64,000 nt of DNA, taken from assembly GCF_037975245.1 (NCBI RefSeq), contig NC_092563.1:6389501-6453500 (forward strand), written 5' to 3'. Numbering within the stretch: the stretch's first letter is position 1; every line of letters starts with the position of its first letter. Source of the stretch: Apostichopus japonicus. Its lineage: Eukaryota > Echinodermata > Holothuroidea > Aspidochirotida > Stichopodidae. Positions 46,553-59,613 of the stretch are shown here, in pieces. The position numbers and the translations under genes are program-made. The notes under the pieces were generated by a model. The model worked only from the letters and a program-made list of their open reading frames with translations, was not told the origin of the DNA and did no database searches.

Positions 46553-49028
46553 ACATATAACTTCAAGAATAGCGTCACCAGCTCTGACCATCAATGTCAC
46601 TATATAGGCCTACACTAAACACACATTAATGTCGAAACTAACAAGGACTCACTATCAGCAAATTTGTCCGAAGATTTGGCGATGCAAAATACAAACAGTC
46701 AACAGTCGTTTTGAACCTAACGCCTTTTCGCCTCTAGTCATACATAATATTCCACCACACCCTCACCCGGTTGTTGCACCTCTCAACCTTTCCCTGGCTG
46801 CCCACGTATGATGTCGCCATATTGTGTCATGTTACCGAATTTTGTGAATGATGTACGTAAATTCAAAGTACTCGCTGTCAAAAGTAACATCATCGTATAA
46901 GCTAATAGATATTTTTCCCGACAGGAGAAGAAGACGGCGGTTGGGTCATTCACCTACCCATCTTCAAACCCAACTCCCTCCCCCCATACACCACCCTTTC
47001 CCCTCCTCCTCTACATGACGCTTCCACTTCTGTACACCGCGTTGTACCCTGCTGGGCCCTTGTCAACTCGAAAGTGTCATCATGATTATTTTATATCGAT
47101 TCAATGCGACCTCGGTGATAATATAGTTCGACTTCTGAGGCCACACTCTCATCAGATACCTGGCTTCAGCTGATATGCTCTCTTTTTCATGCAAGAGGAA
47201 GTTTGTATCAAGAAATGTAGTTTATGCCCCTCACCGTCCACCCCCCCCCCCTCGCCTTCTCACCGTCTCCACATATCTTGTATCGAGAGTTACGGAACCT
47301 CGAAAGTGGCTCAACATTAGGGCGCAGACAGGAATTAAACCAGTGTTATACTGGTGTTCAAAGACAATGCCCGCGTGAAATTTATTGCTATGGAAATTAT
47401 TGAAGGGCTATTGTTACCCAACCCCCCCCCCCCTCCTCCCCTTCCCCTCCAGAATCTGGGCCTTCAAATAGAGCTAAACCCCATCTTCGCGTGACTCTGT
47501 ATTCTTTGCATTATGTTAACAAGACTATATATACATATCTAGAAGTTTAAACAAACGTTTATACTTTCATAAAAAAAACATCGACGAATCTTTCCCGAAT
47601 GATGAAAGTAACGAGCTTGATAAATGTTTCCTGATATATTTATAAGTATTTTTTTAACCAACAAATGATATACACAGTGATGAAAATACAAAGAAAATGA
47701 ACAATCAAAAAGATGATTAACTATGTAAAATGATCTAAATAACTGCCAGAATATTTCATTGAGATTGATGATAAGACGTATGTATGCACAATGTTAAAAA
47801 ATTCAATAATGTGATCTGTTTGTTTCTTGCAAAGAGTTTAACCGGAGAAACAGACAGACACTTTGGAACGGTTCCAAAAGAAACGAACTGAAACGATTTG
47901 CTCCATCAAGTTTGAAGAAGTTCACAGTGTTTATGGGACACAGTGTAAGTCAGTGATAACGACGTTTCCTTGTCAACGAAGAAGTATTTGACCAGGATAT
48001 ACAAATATTGTCTTGAACTTAATATCCCATACGATCGTATTCGAGGAATATGAATGATGTCGTAGGAAAACGGTCACCCAGTAAATCTCTGGCTTGAATA
48101 TCACTTATATATAATATAACGGATTGTGTTTCACCAAAAGGGGCGGATGTGTAAAGGCAACTGCCAAAAAACAAACGGTTAAGGAGCCACAAAGTTTAAC
48201 AAAACAATATCATGATTAGAATCATTAAATTAGTTAATTAAATAATTAACGCAATTTCAAGGAAAGAAAAGAGAGAGAGAGAGAGATAAGAGGGTTTGAG
48301 TGGGCGATTTTACAAGGATGTGCCGTAAAAAAAAGTCTTTATACTGAACAGGTGAAAGCGTCACAAGTTTAAACAGGGGTTTCCCTTATCAATGGACCAA
48401 AGGGTAATTATAATTCTAAAGTATAAAGAGATATAATACTATATCGAATTCCTAACAAAAACTCTCCTTCACCTCCACCCCCCTCCCCGTCTCCCTCCAA
48501 GAAAGATGATTCTTGGTTGTTCATCATGTTGGGGAACCTGCTACAGTTCATCACTCTGTGGCCATATCTGTGACTGCGTAGTAGTATATGATTAGCCGTA
48601 AAGGAAGTGTCGTTGTTCGTCCTTTCTTTGTATAGCTCAGTATATGACGTTTGTAATGACAACAAAAAAAGGTTAGGATAACAAGAGATGTTTGCCTACC
48701 GTTATAACCTCTATATGTCATGTACGGTAATTGGTCGTACTGGTGTATAACACAAATATAGAGGACATGTTGTTATTGTAAGTTGCTGGAATGTCGCTTG
48801 CAATTGAGCGAGAAGTGTTTCGAGCTACAACATTTGTTTGTCATGAGTCACCGCATATAGACATGACTAGAATTACATTTTATATTTTTCACCATCCTCT
48901 CTAATTCTGCAACGATCCCAACTTTCCCCTTCCCCACCCCCGTGTCCCCATCTCGAGCCCGCGTCATGACCCGTCCCCATTACCATTCACGCACACTCCC
49001 TTTCCCCTCCCCTCACATATAGTATAAA
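46553..49028. other. Stretch without a supportable gene
   Basis: C-rich runs at 46975-47005, 47240-47252, 47420-47450 and 48470-48500, a GAGAGA tract at 48271-48286 and only short frames. Confidence 0.5.
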
Positions 49029-49374
49029 GTGTCTCTAGTCAGATAAGTGTCTCGAGTCAGATTAGTGTCTCGAGTCAGGTGAGTGTCTCTAGTCAGATAA
49101 GTGTCTCGGGTCAGATAAGTGTCTCGAGTCAGATAAAGGTGTCTCGAGTAAATATAAGTGCCTCGAGTCAGATAAGTGTCTCGAGTCAGATAAGTGTCTC
49201 GAGTCAGATAAGTGTCTCGAGTCAGGTAATTGTGTCGAGTCAGATAAGTGTCTCGAGTCAGATAAGTGTCTCGAGTCAGATAAAGGTGTCGCGAGTAATA
49301 TAAGTGCCTCGAGTCAGATAAGTGTCTCGAGTCAAATAAGTGACTCGAGTCAGATATGTGTCTCGGGTCAGATT
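49029..49374. repeat. 18-bp minisatellite, about 19 copies
   Basis: Unit GTGTCTCGAGTCAGATAA with occasional one- or two-base insertions. Each unit carries CTCGAG (XhoI site). The 18-bp period keeps frames open on both strands. No unique spacers separate the units, so it is not a CRISPR array. Confidence 0.95.
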
Positions 49375-50374
49375 TGGAAACGACTGAGTATACTTGAGCT
49401 TTTGTATTTCCTTTACATATCCATATTGTAGGGAGTCTAGGGACCACTGATTTTGTGCTTGTATATAGGCTCAGAAGAACAAGACTAAATCGCTTTAAAT
49501 GAAGTCGAGAGCTCGTGATCAATCCCTTTACTTAAAAATTTAAACAGACGAGATGCAAACTACAGACCCTCCATTTTGTTTGCTCGAGGTAACTTCTGAT
49601 TTTGATTTCTAAAACATTTATTGGTCTTACTCCAAAAAAGGGAAGAAAGGGCAGAATCCTGGAAGAAAAAAGACTTACGAGGGGTGAAAAACACAGTCAG
49701 CGCGACAAACAAACGTTGCCCTGAGGGCAAGTTCGAGTCATGTGTGATATTAATTGTGTTTGAAAAAATGTTAGTTGCCTAGATTTGCCCAAATATGAAG
49801 AGCCGAGTAGAATCACAAAAGAGGAAAACAGAAGTACACTCTTGCTGCTGCTGTAGGTATATCATCTCTAAAGAATTGCCCAAAAAAAAAAACATCTCTT
49901 TGAATCGTATAATCAGTTGAATCATTCAGTCCATACTTTGTGCGAAAGGATTGTGTTTTTCTCCGCCATATTGGCTCTTTGGATGGCGGCAATCTTAAGT
50001 GAATGGAGTCGTGTCTGGGATCTTTCATGAAATGATATATGCTGCTATGTCTTGGTTCGAATATTAGACATAAAAATTAATTAGGCTAAACCCACTACAT
50101 TCAATACGTATATAACCTCTTATTTTGACCCCGTTTTGCGATAATGGTATAGTATAGTCACCTGGTTTGGTATGAATCAATCTAAAGTATTAGATGCAGA
50201 ACCCTATAAAGATCATAATAGGCAGATGGAAGGTTAAGGGAAATAGGGGGTGGGTTGTGCGTCAGACTAAATGCGCCAATAATCGTAGGCGTGTCCCATC
50301 ACGTGATGAATAAGTTGTTAATACCACTATCATTCATAATCATAACTCATACCTCATGATATCTATAAAAGTAC
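49375..50374. other. Stretch without a supportable gene
   Basis: On the minus strand near 49966 a short frame begins ATGGCGGAGAAAAACACAAT, the look of a housekeeping-type start, and reaches a GTATGG after 11 codons. Nothing confirms it. The remainder is AT-rich without recognised content. Confidence 0.4.
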
Positions 50375-50442
50375 ATATATATATATATATCTATATATAT
50401 ATCTATATATATATATATCTATATATATATATATATATATAT
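50375..50442. repeat. (TA)n microsatellite with C interruptions
   Basis: TATATATC words running directly into the SINE at 50446. Confidence 0.95.
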
Positions 50443-50445
50443 TAT

Positions 50446-50574
50446 AGCCTAGTGGTTAGGGTGTCCGCATATACAACCGGGAGGCCCGGGTTCGAATCCC
50501 GGTGGAGGCTGGAAGTTTTTTTCACTGTTCTGGATTTTCCAACTCACTCTAATTTCAAATATATATGTATTCAT
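50446..50574 (+). mobile_element. tRNA-derived SINE, copy 1
   Basis: The head (50446-50510) has A-box-like TAGTGGTTAGGGTG, a perfect T-arm CCGGG-TTCGAAT-CCCGG containing B box GGTTCGAATCC, and end pairing AGCCT/AGGCT. The tail begins GGAAGTTTTTTTCACTGTTC and ends in AT-rich sequence. The head is shortened relative to a real tRNA and the anticodon arm does not fold well, so it is a SINE and not a tRNA gene. The same 3' sequence follows the head in copy 2, which proves a repeat family. Closest in appearance to Asp/Glu/Gly tRNAs. Confidence 0.85.
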
Positions 50575-50809
50575 TTGCCTTTGTCGTTAACCTTCATTTC
50601 AAAGTCTCTTCAAAGTATCTCTTTCGAGATCCGGCTTTAGGAATCACAAATGATTTCAAGTTGGTTAGCATCATGTTTGATCTCTAGAGTAAGGCAAATA
50701 TGTCACCAAAACAGAACTAGTATTGTTCGATACAGGTGACAAATGCCTATAGTGAAATTACGACCTTCCTTACCGGTTTCGAACCTCTGGACATACAATC
50801 AGCGTCAAT

Positions 50810-50942
50810 AGCCTAGTGGTTAGGGTGTCAGCATATAAAAGCGGGAGGCCCGGGTTCGAATCCCGGTGGAGGCTGGAAGTTTCTTTCACTGTTCTAGATT
50901 TTCCAACTCACTACAATTTCAATTATATAATATATGTATATG
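50810..50942 (+). mobile_element. tRNA-derived SINE, copy 2
   Basis: Same head (50810-50874) and tail as copy 1, differing mainly in the anticodon-arm region (AGCATATAAAAGC) and at a few tail positions. Ends in an AT-rich stretch near 50942. The short distance (364 bp) and same orientation may reflect separate insertions or a local duplication. Confidence 0.85.
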
Positions 50943-52667
50943 TTTTTTGGACACATTGACTCCTATAATAAACCTCTCCCGGACCTTGTAGAATAATATG
51001 TTACCCCTGTTCACCATTTCTTTGGCCAAAGGACATCCTTATTAACCAGGTTACCTTACGAGGGAAGTGTAGGTGTGCGTGGGCAAAAGGAGCTTTCTCT
51101 CAAAAGAAAACAAGAGATGTAGATTATGTTTTAGAATGTCTTAGCTTCAGGAATTAACTCTATTTATTATAGAGATATGATAGATACATTTCTTACAAGG
51201 TATCAAGTTACCGTTATAGTGATAAAGGCAATAAACACATGTCATAATAAAGGATCGGTTACAACCGTTAGATGTTCTTCGTTAATTAATTTTGATTAAT
51301 TACTACGTAAATATGTAATTTATTTTTCTCTAAAAGGTATTTTTTTCCCCTATATTGTGGATAAATATTGTATTTGAAATCAACACCTGGATCGGATTTC
51401 ATGGAAAAAGGTTTTAAAAAAAAATAACAGGATCCATTTAACGTAGCAACAGTGGTTCAAACAGCTGTTTACTTGGGTCAGTAATGTTACCAAGTTCTGC
51501 CTTGTAGTACCACCAAACCGTTACTTTTTTCCACCCATAGAATAAATTCATTCGATATTTTGCTTTTTTAATTTTTCTATCGATACTAATATCCCATAAC
51601 AATATTGGTCCACTATTTCACTATGGTAAACTTTCATTTCAAATATAAAAGTTTTTTTTTATTCATTTTCAAAGTGAGTTGTGCACCTGATTCATGTTAA
51701 TGTATAACCGTGTATACGAGATTAAGTGCTGAGAACATAATGAATTTGCATTTTATATTTACTAGCTCATTTAAGATTCAGTTTTGTGTGAAACAAATCT
51801 ACGAGTTTGCCTTAGTTTGATTAAATTGCGATCTCACTTTGATTAAATTTTCGTTAAAAAGGTGTGATAATATTGTTGAAATAAAAAGTTGGAAAAGCTG
51901 CTTTAAGAGTTGCTATTGTTTATGCATTATTGCAATTATATATAACACAAAGCCAGTCACTAGAAATTTTTTCAAACTATAACTTCACAATACTAAAAGT
52001 TTACACGAAACGAGACAATTGATACAGAAATTGGAGCCTTTATTCAAAAATCGACGATTAAGCAATGACGTTTAAAACAATAGATTTTCAATCTTATTTC
52101 GATATTTCACCTTTTTTTTCTCAGATTAATTATGCATTTTTCAAGATAGAGTAAGGAATATATAGAGACAAAAGTTAATCAGTTGCGTTATTCTATGATA
52201 ACAAATCAACTTGTTATCATACCAGGCACTAACTTTATATATTAAAATCTTATACATAACATCATACGTTATCATGACGTAATTCATCCAGATTTGATTA
52301 TTTATGCTGATTTCGACAAAAAAGAAAGTATATCGACTAGACCTGGATTTGGCAAAACTGCTTATTAAACCAGAATGCAAAATGCATGGAGGTTTCGATG
52401 ACTTCATTTTCATACACCAGACCTCTGCTTGTTCACTAGAAATAGCTGTAATAATAATATAAATGTCCTGATCCACTATTTTGTTTTACAATTCAATTCT
52501 CTCAAAAGGACGCGCAATTTATCTAGAGGATATATTTTTTTTTCTTGGGGGAAATTTCCCGCAGCAATTCCAGATACTTCCGGCAATTTGCACTGTTACT
52601 ATGCATAGTTACAAAACTTGCTAATAAAAAGCCGGATATATCATAAAGCTTTGTTGATTTTTGTCAG
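50943..52667. other. Stretch without a supportable gene
   Basis: AT-rich, with poly-A near 51416 and poly-T runs. The 111-codon minus-strand frame at 52141-52476 is unrecognised. Confidence 0.5.
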
Positions 52668-52816
52668 GAGTAATGGAAATTGTTCAAATCTTTCCAAAAA
52701 GAACATACTGGCCTTCATTAGTGCGGGTACTGCACACTGTTGTGTATGGCGTGTATTTGTCGCAATGGACGACCATGTGTGCCGGACTGTTTGTACTATA
52801 TGTGCGCGAAATCTCG
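52668..52816 (+). other. Exon-like Cys-rich open segment, unrecognised
   Basis: A good acceptor (TTGATTTTTGTCAG, to 52667) and a moderate donor (ATCTCG followed by GTATGG at 52817) bound 149 bp. One frame reads SNGNCSNLSKKNILAFISAG, then a Cys-rich HVCRTVCTICARNL. A second frame on the same strand and one on the minus strand are also open, which lowers confidence. Confidence 0.2.
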
Positions 52817-53040
52817 GTATGGGCATATGTACGTACATCTTACTACTAACATCATGATATACCCCCACCGCCACCCCCCCCCCCCCCTCACAATAAAATC
52901 CCCCAAAGTTTGAAAATCCTCTTCCGAATTCAATTGACTGGGGGAATTCTTCCCTTTTTTTTACATCCTAGCGCTAACACTGACTACAATTACACTATGG
53001 CATAATGAACACAGGTCAGTCGACTGTACGCAGTAGCAAT

Positions 53041-53690
53041 ACACACCCCCACAAAACACTATGGGGGTCTTGTACTCAATGCGATGCATCCACAATTGCA
53101 CCAAGAATGAGAAGTATCTTGAGATATCGTGTTTATGGGTTTCAGAGTTTGACCTCTGGTGACCTCAAATGACCTTTATATACACAACCAACAACAGGAT
53201 TCTTGCACTCAATATCGACATATCCATGTACCCATGTATGAAAAATATGCAAGATTTCTAACCATGAGATATCATGTGTAAAAGTTTTCAGAGTTTGACC
53301 GCTGTTGACCCAGATGACCTTTGACCTCTTCCAAAAACGATTGAGCTCTTGTATTAAATACAACGCATCCATATGCCAAGTATGAAAAGTAGTCATGCTT
53401 TTCTAACTTGAGATGTCGTATTTACAATGTTTTCATTTGACCGCGACGAAAAATTATGTAGGCTTCTTCATCTCAACATGACGCATCCACATGTTAAGTA
53501 TCATGCTTCCTATCTTGGGATATATATAGTGTTTACAAGGTTTTCAGTGTTTGACCTCTGGTGACCTCCACTAAAGACAATAGGTTTCTTGTACTCAATG
53601 TGATGCATGCACATGTCAAGTATCACAAGTAACTATAGGCTACTTACTTCCTATGCATGAGATATCGTGTTTACAAGGTTTTCAGCGCCC
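53041..53690 (+). repeat. Five diverged tandem units (about 120-145 bp) with TGACCT half sites
   Basis: Units share TTCTTGTACTCAATG, GATGCATCCACATG, GAGATATCGTGTTTACAAGG and TTTTCAGAGTTTGACCTCTG. The most complete unit carries three TGACCT words with 4-bp spacers (53150-53175), and the second carries two separated by 1 bp (53315-53327). A recognisable tandem repeat type in invertebrate genomes, from memory. Copies are strongly diverged and unequal in length. Confidence 0.8.
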
Positions 53691-54459
53691 CACATTCCTC
53701 TCCCTTCGACACCCTTTCCTCCCGTTGTTAGTTATGCTGGACTCACCATTGTTTACTATACACAGTCACGCATGCGCGGAAGTCAATTACCTGATTTTCA
53801 GTGCAAAATCCTTTACAGTTTTCCCTTTTTTCTCTTCCATGACTAAATTATTAACATTTTTTTCAGTTTTGTTTCCCTTCGTTCTGAAATGAAAAACATA
53901 GGCCGGTTTAACCAATAATCGCTAGCATCTATGCTTTTCACCAATGTATCGTTAATCGTCGTTTGGCGCCAAATCAATCATAAATCTACAAGTCTGGGGT
54001 AAACCACCAGATTAACATGTCTATAAGCCATATTTTAATCATCATCCTTGGTATACCCTGTCTCTTCCCCTCCCATCCTTCGCAACCTCTCCAAAACCTT
54101 TTGAGAGGTCTTCAAATATTGGTGTTTTTCAACCGATTTTGCTCTCCCATCTTCGTTTCCAAGAAAATGACAACTTGACCCTTTCTATACCTTCCCCATT
54201 CGACCTACATGAACAGAACGACCAATAGAAACATCCACACAAAACTACATATATGTATGTATGTAGGTATGTATATATATATATATATATATAGCCTATA
54301 TATATATATTTATATACACACATATATATATATGTATATATATATATAGCCTATATATATATATATATATTTATACACACACACACACATATATATATAT
54401 ATAAATATATATATATGTACATATATATATATATAGCCTATATATATATATATATTTAT

Positions 54460-54492
<33 letters not shown>

Positions 54493-56917
54493 CTTCCAAT
54501 ACGTCACGAGGGTACGACTATAGCCAGGATGATGAATGGAAGGGTATAGAACCCATTCGTCTAACTGTAAATGCGCAATAAATAATCCCTGTACGTAAAT
54601 ACGAATATACAACTTACCAGAGAGAAGTAAAAAGAATTCACGAGGAACCTAAACTCAACGTTTAATAACTACGCAAGGAGAAAAGTTCCTTTACCCCTTG
54701 GTCATATTTTGAATCAAAATTTATAATTTGTTTGTGTATTAATAATTCTTTCTTTATTCGATGGGCCATATTCAAGCTGGATATTGTTACCGATTTTACC
54801 ATATTATAGATTGCTGTAGATTCGCTCACACCAAATGAAATGTCATACTTAGCGAGTACGGTACCTAATTATGACGTAATAAGTAGGAACCAACCGGTAG
54901 TTTCGCCAGGCTGATGCATATTCATCGTTTATTTAAAACCGATCTCAGTTTTGATCTGTTTATTTCTTTTTTCTTATTTTTCGAATTTGGCAATTACAAA
55001 TTTAACCACAAGAACGATGAAATTTGAAGAAATGGTGGTCTTGCGATCATTAAATATCCTCTTATCAAATGCCTTATTTTTTTTTATCTTTACCAAATCT
55101 TCATGTTGTGATTAACAATATAATACACGATAAATTTATATCTTTAGCTATTATATTCAAACTTGACCCATATATCTTGATTGGATCGTTTAAATATGTG
55201 GTCACAAAAATACAGGCATCAGAGAAAACGTCCATTAAACAAAACGAAAACGTTATTACATAGTATATGCCCGGAGGTTCCACGATGTCTGCTGCATATC
55301 CATTTATCTTCGGGCGCCGTCATTGCAAAAAATCAGCCAAGACCACGAACATAGTTTACGGGAAAAAAAGCGAATTTATTAGGGACCAAATAAAACCTCC
55401 CCCCAATATCCCTGCAGCCGTCAGAAGCTTTAAAAGAAACCCAAGTCATTGTACAGAGAGATAGAGACAAAATTTTTACCACATTTGGTGCGGAAAACAC
55501 GTTTTTTGAGGGTATGGTTTACAACTATTAGTCTTGTTCAAAATACCGCAGTTCCATATTTCAAGCGTCCTAATAATTTCCTTAACTAGTCATCTATTGT
55601 TTAGGTGGGTAACCATTGATTCCCTCACAGAAGAACGGAAATTTGCCCCGATTGCGATAAGGGATGTCTTTCCCGTGCTCTTTTAAATCGTTCAATAACG
55701 GCAAAAGAGGTCATTATTAATTGCTTATGAGATCTCTACCACGCAATCGAGGCCTTTCGGAAATTGTCCTAGCGATCTTACCTTTTCAGTTTTCATTTTT
55801 TCAATATTTTTTATATCTTTTTCTCTCTCTCTTTTTTTTTTGCTTTTCATTTTTTTTCATGACAAATTTCCAAGGGATCGTTTTTTCCTTTGGTAGACAA
55901 TTAAATCCATGCATTACACGACTGCAAATGTACTGAACAGGTTCACAAACGGAACGAACAGAAAAAGTGTGTGTGTTAGTTGATAGAACCTGTAGAATGA
56001 ATTATACGAAAAAGTGATGTACCATGGAGTTCATTATTGTATATACGAAGCTAGCCGTACTGTTAGATTTGGACGCTATCCAATAATGACAACACTACGT
56101 ACACTAAACAAATACAGTTATTCTATATGAACTTATGAAGTAATATTATGACCGTTCCGCCGCATGGAGAGAGAAGGGAAGGGGTGGGGTGGGGTAGGGA
56201 AGGGAAGGGTTTGTAAAAAAAAAAAACTTACTCATTGCTATTCATCTTGACAATAATGTTTGTCATGCTGTTCACTGATATGGACCGTTCTTATTACAGG
56301 TTGGCATATACTGGGTACGGTTATACAACGGGAGCAAAATGGGGCGTTGTGGGGGTGGGGGAACGGTAAATACATTAAACGACCCCTCTCCCACCCACCC
56401 ACCCACAAACAAATAATCAATCTTGTCATTCTGTAGGGTTGATTAGTAAAGAGAAAGGATGGTTTAACGCATATAATGAGGGACCGTGCTATGAAACGGT
56501 AATCTCTAATTAATATGACTTATGACAGTTCTGTTTTATATCATTAAACCAAAACAAAAAAAGATAACAATTTGTGTTTGTGCCAGCACTTCCTTACCCA
56601 ATTCAACAAAGCCCACTTGATTGTTCTGTGGCTGTTTTTATTGTTTTGTTGTCTATTTTATTGTTTAGAGAACGTATCATGTACTAAGACTTGACCTTTT
56701 CTGCCCTACGAAAGAGCCTATACACGCAAATTTGGTTATCGACGAAATCGAGAAGCAAGCTAAGTTTGATGTTTAACACAGCGGTATGTCGAATTGTTAA
56801 AGACAAACAGCATTCATTGGTTGATTTAGATTCATTCTTTGTATCTCAGTAAATTCAATGTTAACATATATTAGTACATTGATTAGAGCTACATAGAAGC
56901 AGGTGGTCAACTTAAAA
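53691..56917. other. Stretch without a supportable gene; AT repeats
   Basis: Contains the (TA)n/(CA)n block at 54245-54491, with TATAGCCTATA words at regular spacing, pyrimidine-rich sequence near 55795-55855 and GGGGT runs near 56175-56205. Only short frames. Confidence 0.5.
54245..54491. repeat. Compound (TA)n/(CA)n block with three TATAGCCTATA units
   Basis: TATAGCCTATATATATAT recurs at about 54289, 54346 and 54432, each followed by TTTATACACACAC, giving an imperfect higher-order repeat of about 60-90 bp. Confidence 0.85.
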
Positions 56918-57518
56918 GGACATGGGACACACTAAAACACTACAGAGCCTGATGAACGTGAGACACATCGAAATACTATTGAGTCTGACGAACGCGAGAC
57001 ACATCGAAATACTATTGAGACTGAAGAAACTAGCCAAAGAGACATGAGACACATCGAAATACTATTAAGTCTGAAGAAGGTGAGACACATCAAAACACTT
57101 ACTATTGAGTCTGAAGGATATGAGTAACATCGAAATACTACTGAGACTGAAGAAGGTGGGACACATCGAAATACTATTGAGACTGAAAGAAACTAGCCAA
57201 AGGGACATGAGACACATCAGAAATACTATGGAGTCTGAAGAAGGTGAGACTGATCGAAATACTATTGAGTCTGAAGAACGTGAGACACATCGAAACACTA
57301 TTGAGACTGAAGAAACTAGCCAAAGGGACATGAGACACATCGAAACACTATTGAGACTGAAGAACGTGAGACACATCGAAATACTATTGAGACTGAAGAA
57401 ACTAACAAAGGGACATGAGACACATCGAACCACTATTGAGACTGAAGAACGTGAGACACATCGAAATACTATTGAGACTGAAGAAACTAACAAAGGGACA
57501 TGAGACACATCGAAACAC
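56918..57518. repeat. Higher-order minisatellite (36-bp and about 50-bp units)
   Basis: A basic unit beginning GTGAGACACATCGAAATACT (36 bp) alternates with a longer variant that inserts AACTAGCCAAAGGGACAT. Toward the right end the pair forms a repeating higher-order unit of about 86 bp with few changes, while the left end is more degenerate. The 132-codon plus and 167-codon minus frames arise from the 36-bp period. Confidence 0.92.
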
Positions 57519-59129
57519 CAAACTTTAATAAGACAAGCTTTATTAAAACTTTGTTTGCAGCACATCAAGGTACAGGCATTAACAGATCTCTAGAAAAGTG
57601 CCAATCTACACGTTAGCGTCGGTTACCGAAATCAAAGGAGTCAAAACAATCACTTGGACGCAAATAATTATGATAGAGATTTTTATGACGTACAAATCTT
57701 ACAAACGGCTAAGAAAATTATTGGTTCGTTGAAAGATATCCTATAGAGTCATAATCGAATCTGGGGTTGACATTATGGTAAGTCTGTGATGTAATATAGG
57801 GCCACTATGGGATCTGAAAACTTTAAAAAAAAATTGAGGGGGGGGGGTTTCAAAGTAGAATGTTAAACAGTATGTTAACACTTAATGCAATGCCATGCAA
57901 TACAATGCCATTAAGTTTTGTCAGCGGCTTTTTATTAGTTTCACAATTTGTAAAACCCATCTGCATTACAGAAAATAAATATCATTTGTAAAACTTACAT
58001 ATAGAAAACTATAACAAAAAATTGAAAAACCTGTGGCACATTTGGTTAGATGTTTTCATATTTTAGATTTGCTCAAAGTCTTCACCAGTGCATGTGTGTG
58101 AAAGAACATTAAACCCATGGTGATGGTATCTCACAAACGGAATATTTAAAATGAAGTCGTTTATTGCAGTTATCTCTTTTTTTCATAGATCAGATATGAT
58201 GGTTGGGTTAGCGTCACCTAGAAAGCAGATGGTTGGAATGTCGTTTCAAAAAAAAACATAGCTATATTTTTCTTAACCACCAGATTCGCTCGCTCTGAAA
58301 GTATTTAGGCCAATGTTCCAGATGTGTGCCTTCGCATGTTAAGGAAGACGTGCTCTACCTAATATATTCACATCTGCAGTGAAAGACATATAGGCCTTCC
58401 CGGTGTGTTGCGATTTTGCTTCGCCAAGGACTGCCAACTGAAGGAACGGATTTTTATTGATGCCATCAACATGATTTGCAAATCAATTGAACATACTAAC
58501 AATTTTGTTTTTCTTATTATGGTATATATGTGCCAATATTTGTTACTATAGAAAGAAAAAGTGCACATACTACGTCTATATTACTTTAAATGTAATGGAC
58601 CTACTATCTTGGATTTAAAAAGTCAACATATGTATCACTGACATATATGATAGATTTTATCTGAGAAATATCTTCCTGTAAACTCACGATAGATTACAAT
58701 CAGCCCGCTACAGAAATTCATAAAACTATACGTACAAGTAGTGGCTATTAGCAATACTTGTGAACTTTTTGGTGACACCAAAAAAAAAAAAAAAAAGTCT
58801 GAAAACTGACTTGGCTTCAGAATAATAGTGCATAGGTTTCACGTACCGTCTGCTCAGCCGGCGATTTTTTTTTTTCGTAGTACAGTGTTGGGAAGGATAT
58901 GAATTATTATTGCAAGATTAAGCGTATAAATAATGGATGTTTTAGACTGCACATGCTTCGAGAGCGTTCATTCGCAGAACCGGTATGCCCCGGTGACTAT
59001 ATATGGACCTGCTCCAATGGTTACTGATTGACATACAGTAGTATCAGGTATATACAGACAACAAGGTATATGTATTAAGTACTGGGAAATAAAGACATGA
59101 AAAGCACATAATATGTGTGATATTATAGT
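57519..59129. other. Stretch without a supportable gene
   Basis: Contains a G run (57839-57848), poly-A (58779-58795) and poly-T (58866-58876). Nothing recognised. Confidence 0.5.
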
Positions 59130-59137
59130 CCTTACAG

Positions 59138-59613
59138 CAGGTTTCCCTACCTTTATCCCCCACCAACACCCTGTGGATGTCAGAGTTATCCACGGACCCC
59201 AACTTTAAGAGACACGATCTGAGTCATTATTATACTATAATACGCATAACAATGCTTCGTAAAAGATCAAGTTCACAGTGTATTATTGTACTGCCATGCG
59301 AACACCAACTTCACCCAGTTCCATAACAACTCCCTGCTCAGTCACCAAAGTCATGCGGCCTGTGTCTGTTTCATAATTCAGCTATTTATCACATGCACGG
59401 TACGGTACTACTATGGCAACATATGCGTATATGGAACGCGAAAAGAGTTTATCGATAGGTACGACTTTAATACATTACTAAATTACATGATATATCAGAT
59501 TTTAGTTCAACAAAAAGTACTCTAGTTTTGACTTTCAGAAACGTCACACGAACCCACTGGGATGGACTCACGCACCCCCTGGGGGTTCATGCACCCCAGT
59601 TAGGGAACCCCTA
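59138..59613 (-). mobile_element. Non-autonomous hAT-type element, copy 2 (476 bp), with 8-bp duplication
   Basis: Reverse-orientation relative of 32892-33310. Flanked by CCTTACAG (59130-59137) and CCTTAAAG (59614-59621), 7 of 8 matching. This copy keeps a longer left end (minus-strand reading TAGGGGTTCCCTAACTGGGG), which pairs with the other end (CAGGTTTCCCTACC), giving the typical hAT terminal repeat. The one mismatch in the duplication and the end changes suggest an older insertion than copy 1. No coding capacity. Confidence 0.82.

Noticed and set aside
49029-49374. Regular repeat array that superficially resembles CRISPR
   Set aside because: Units are directly adjacent with no unique spacers, and the DNA is clearly eukaryotic. 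It is an 18-bp minisatellite.
49013-49522. 169-codon minus-strand frame of YLTRDT repeats
   Set aside because: It follows the 18-bp minisatellite unit. No flanking unique coding sequence.
50446-50510. tRNA gene
   Set aside because: A and B boxes and the T-arm are good, but the 5' part is shortened, the anticodon arm does not form, and a second copy shares the downstream tail. This is a SINE head.
57065-57568. Frames of 132 (plus) and 167 (minus) codons
   Set aside because: Both are products of a 36-bp tandem unit whose period is divisible by three.
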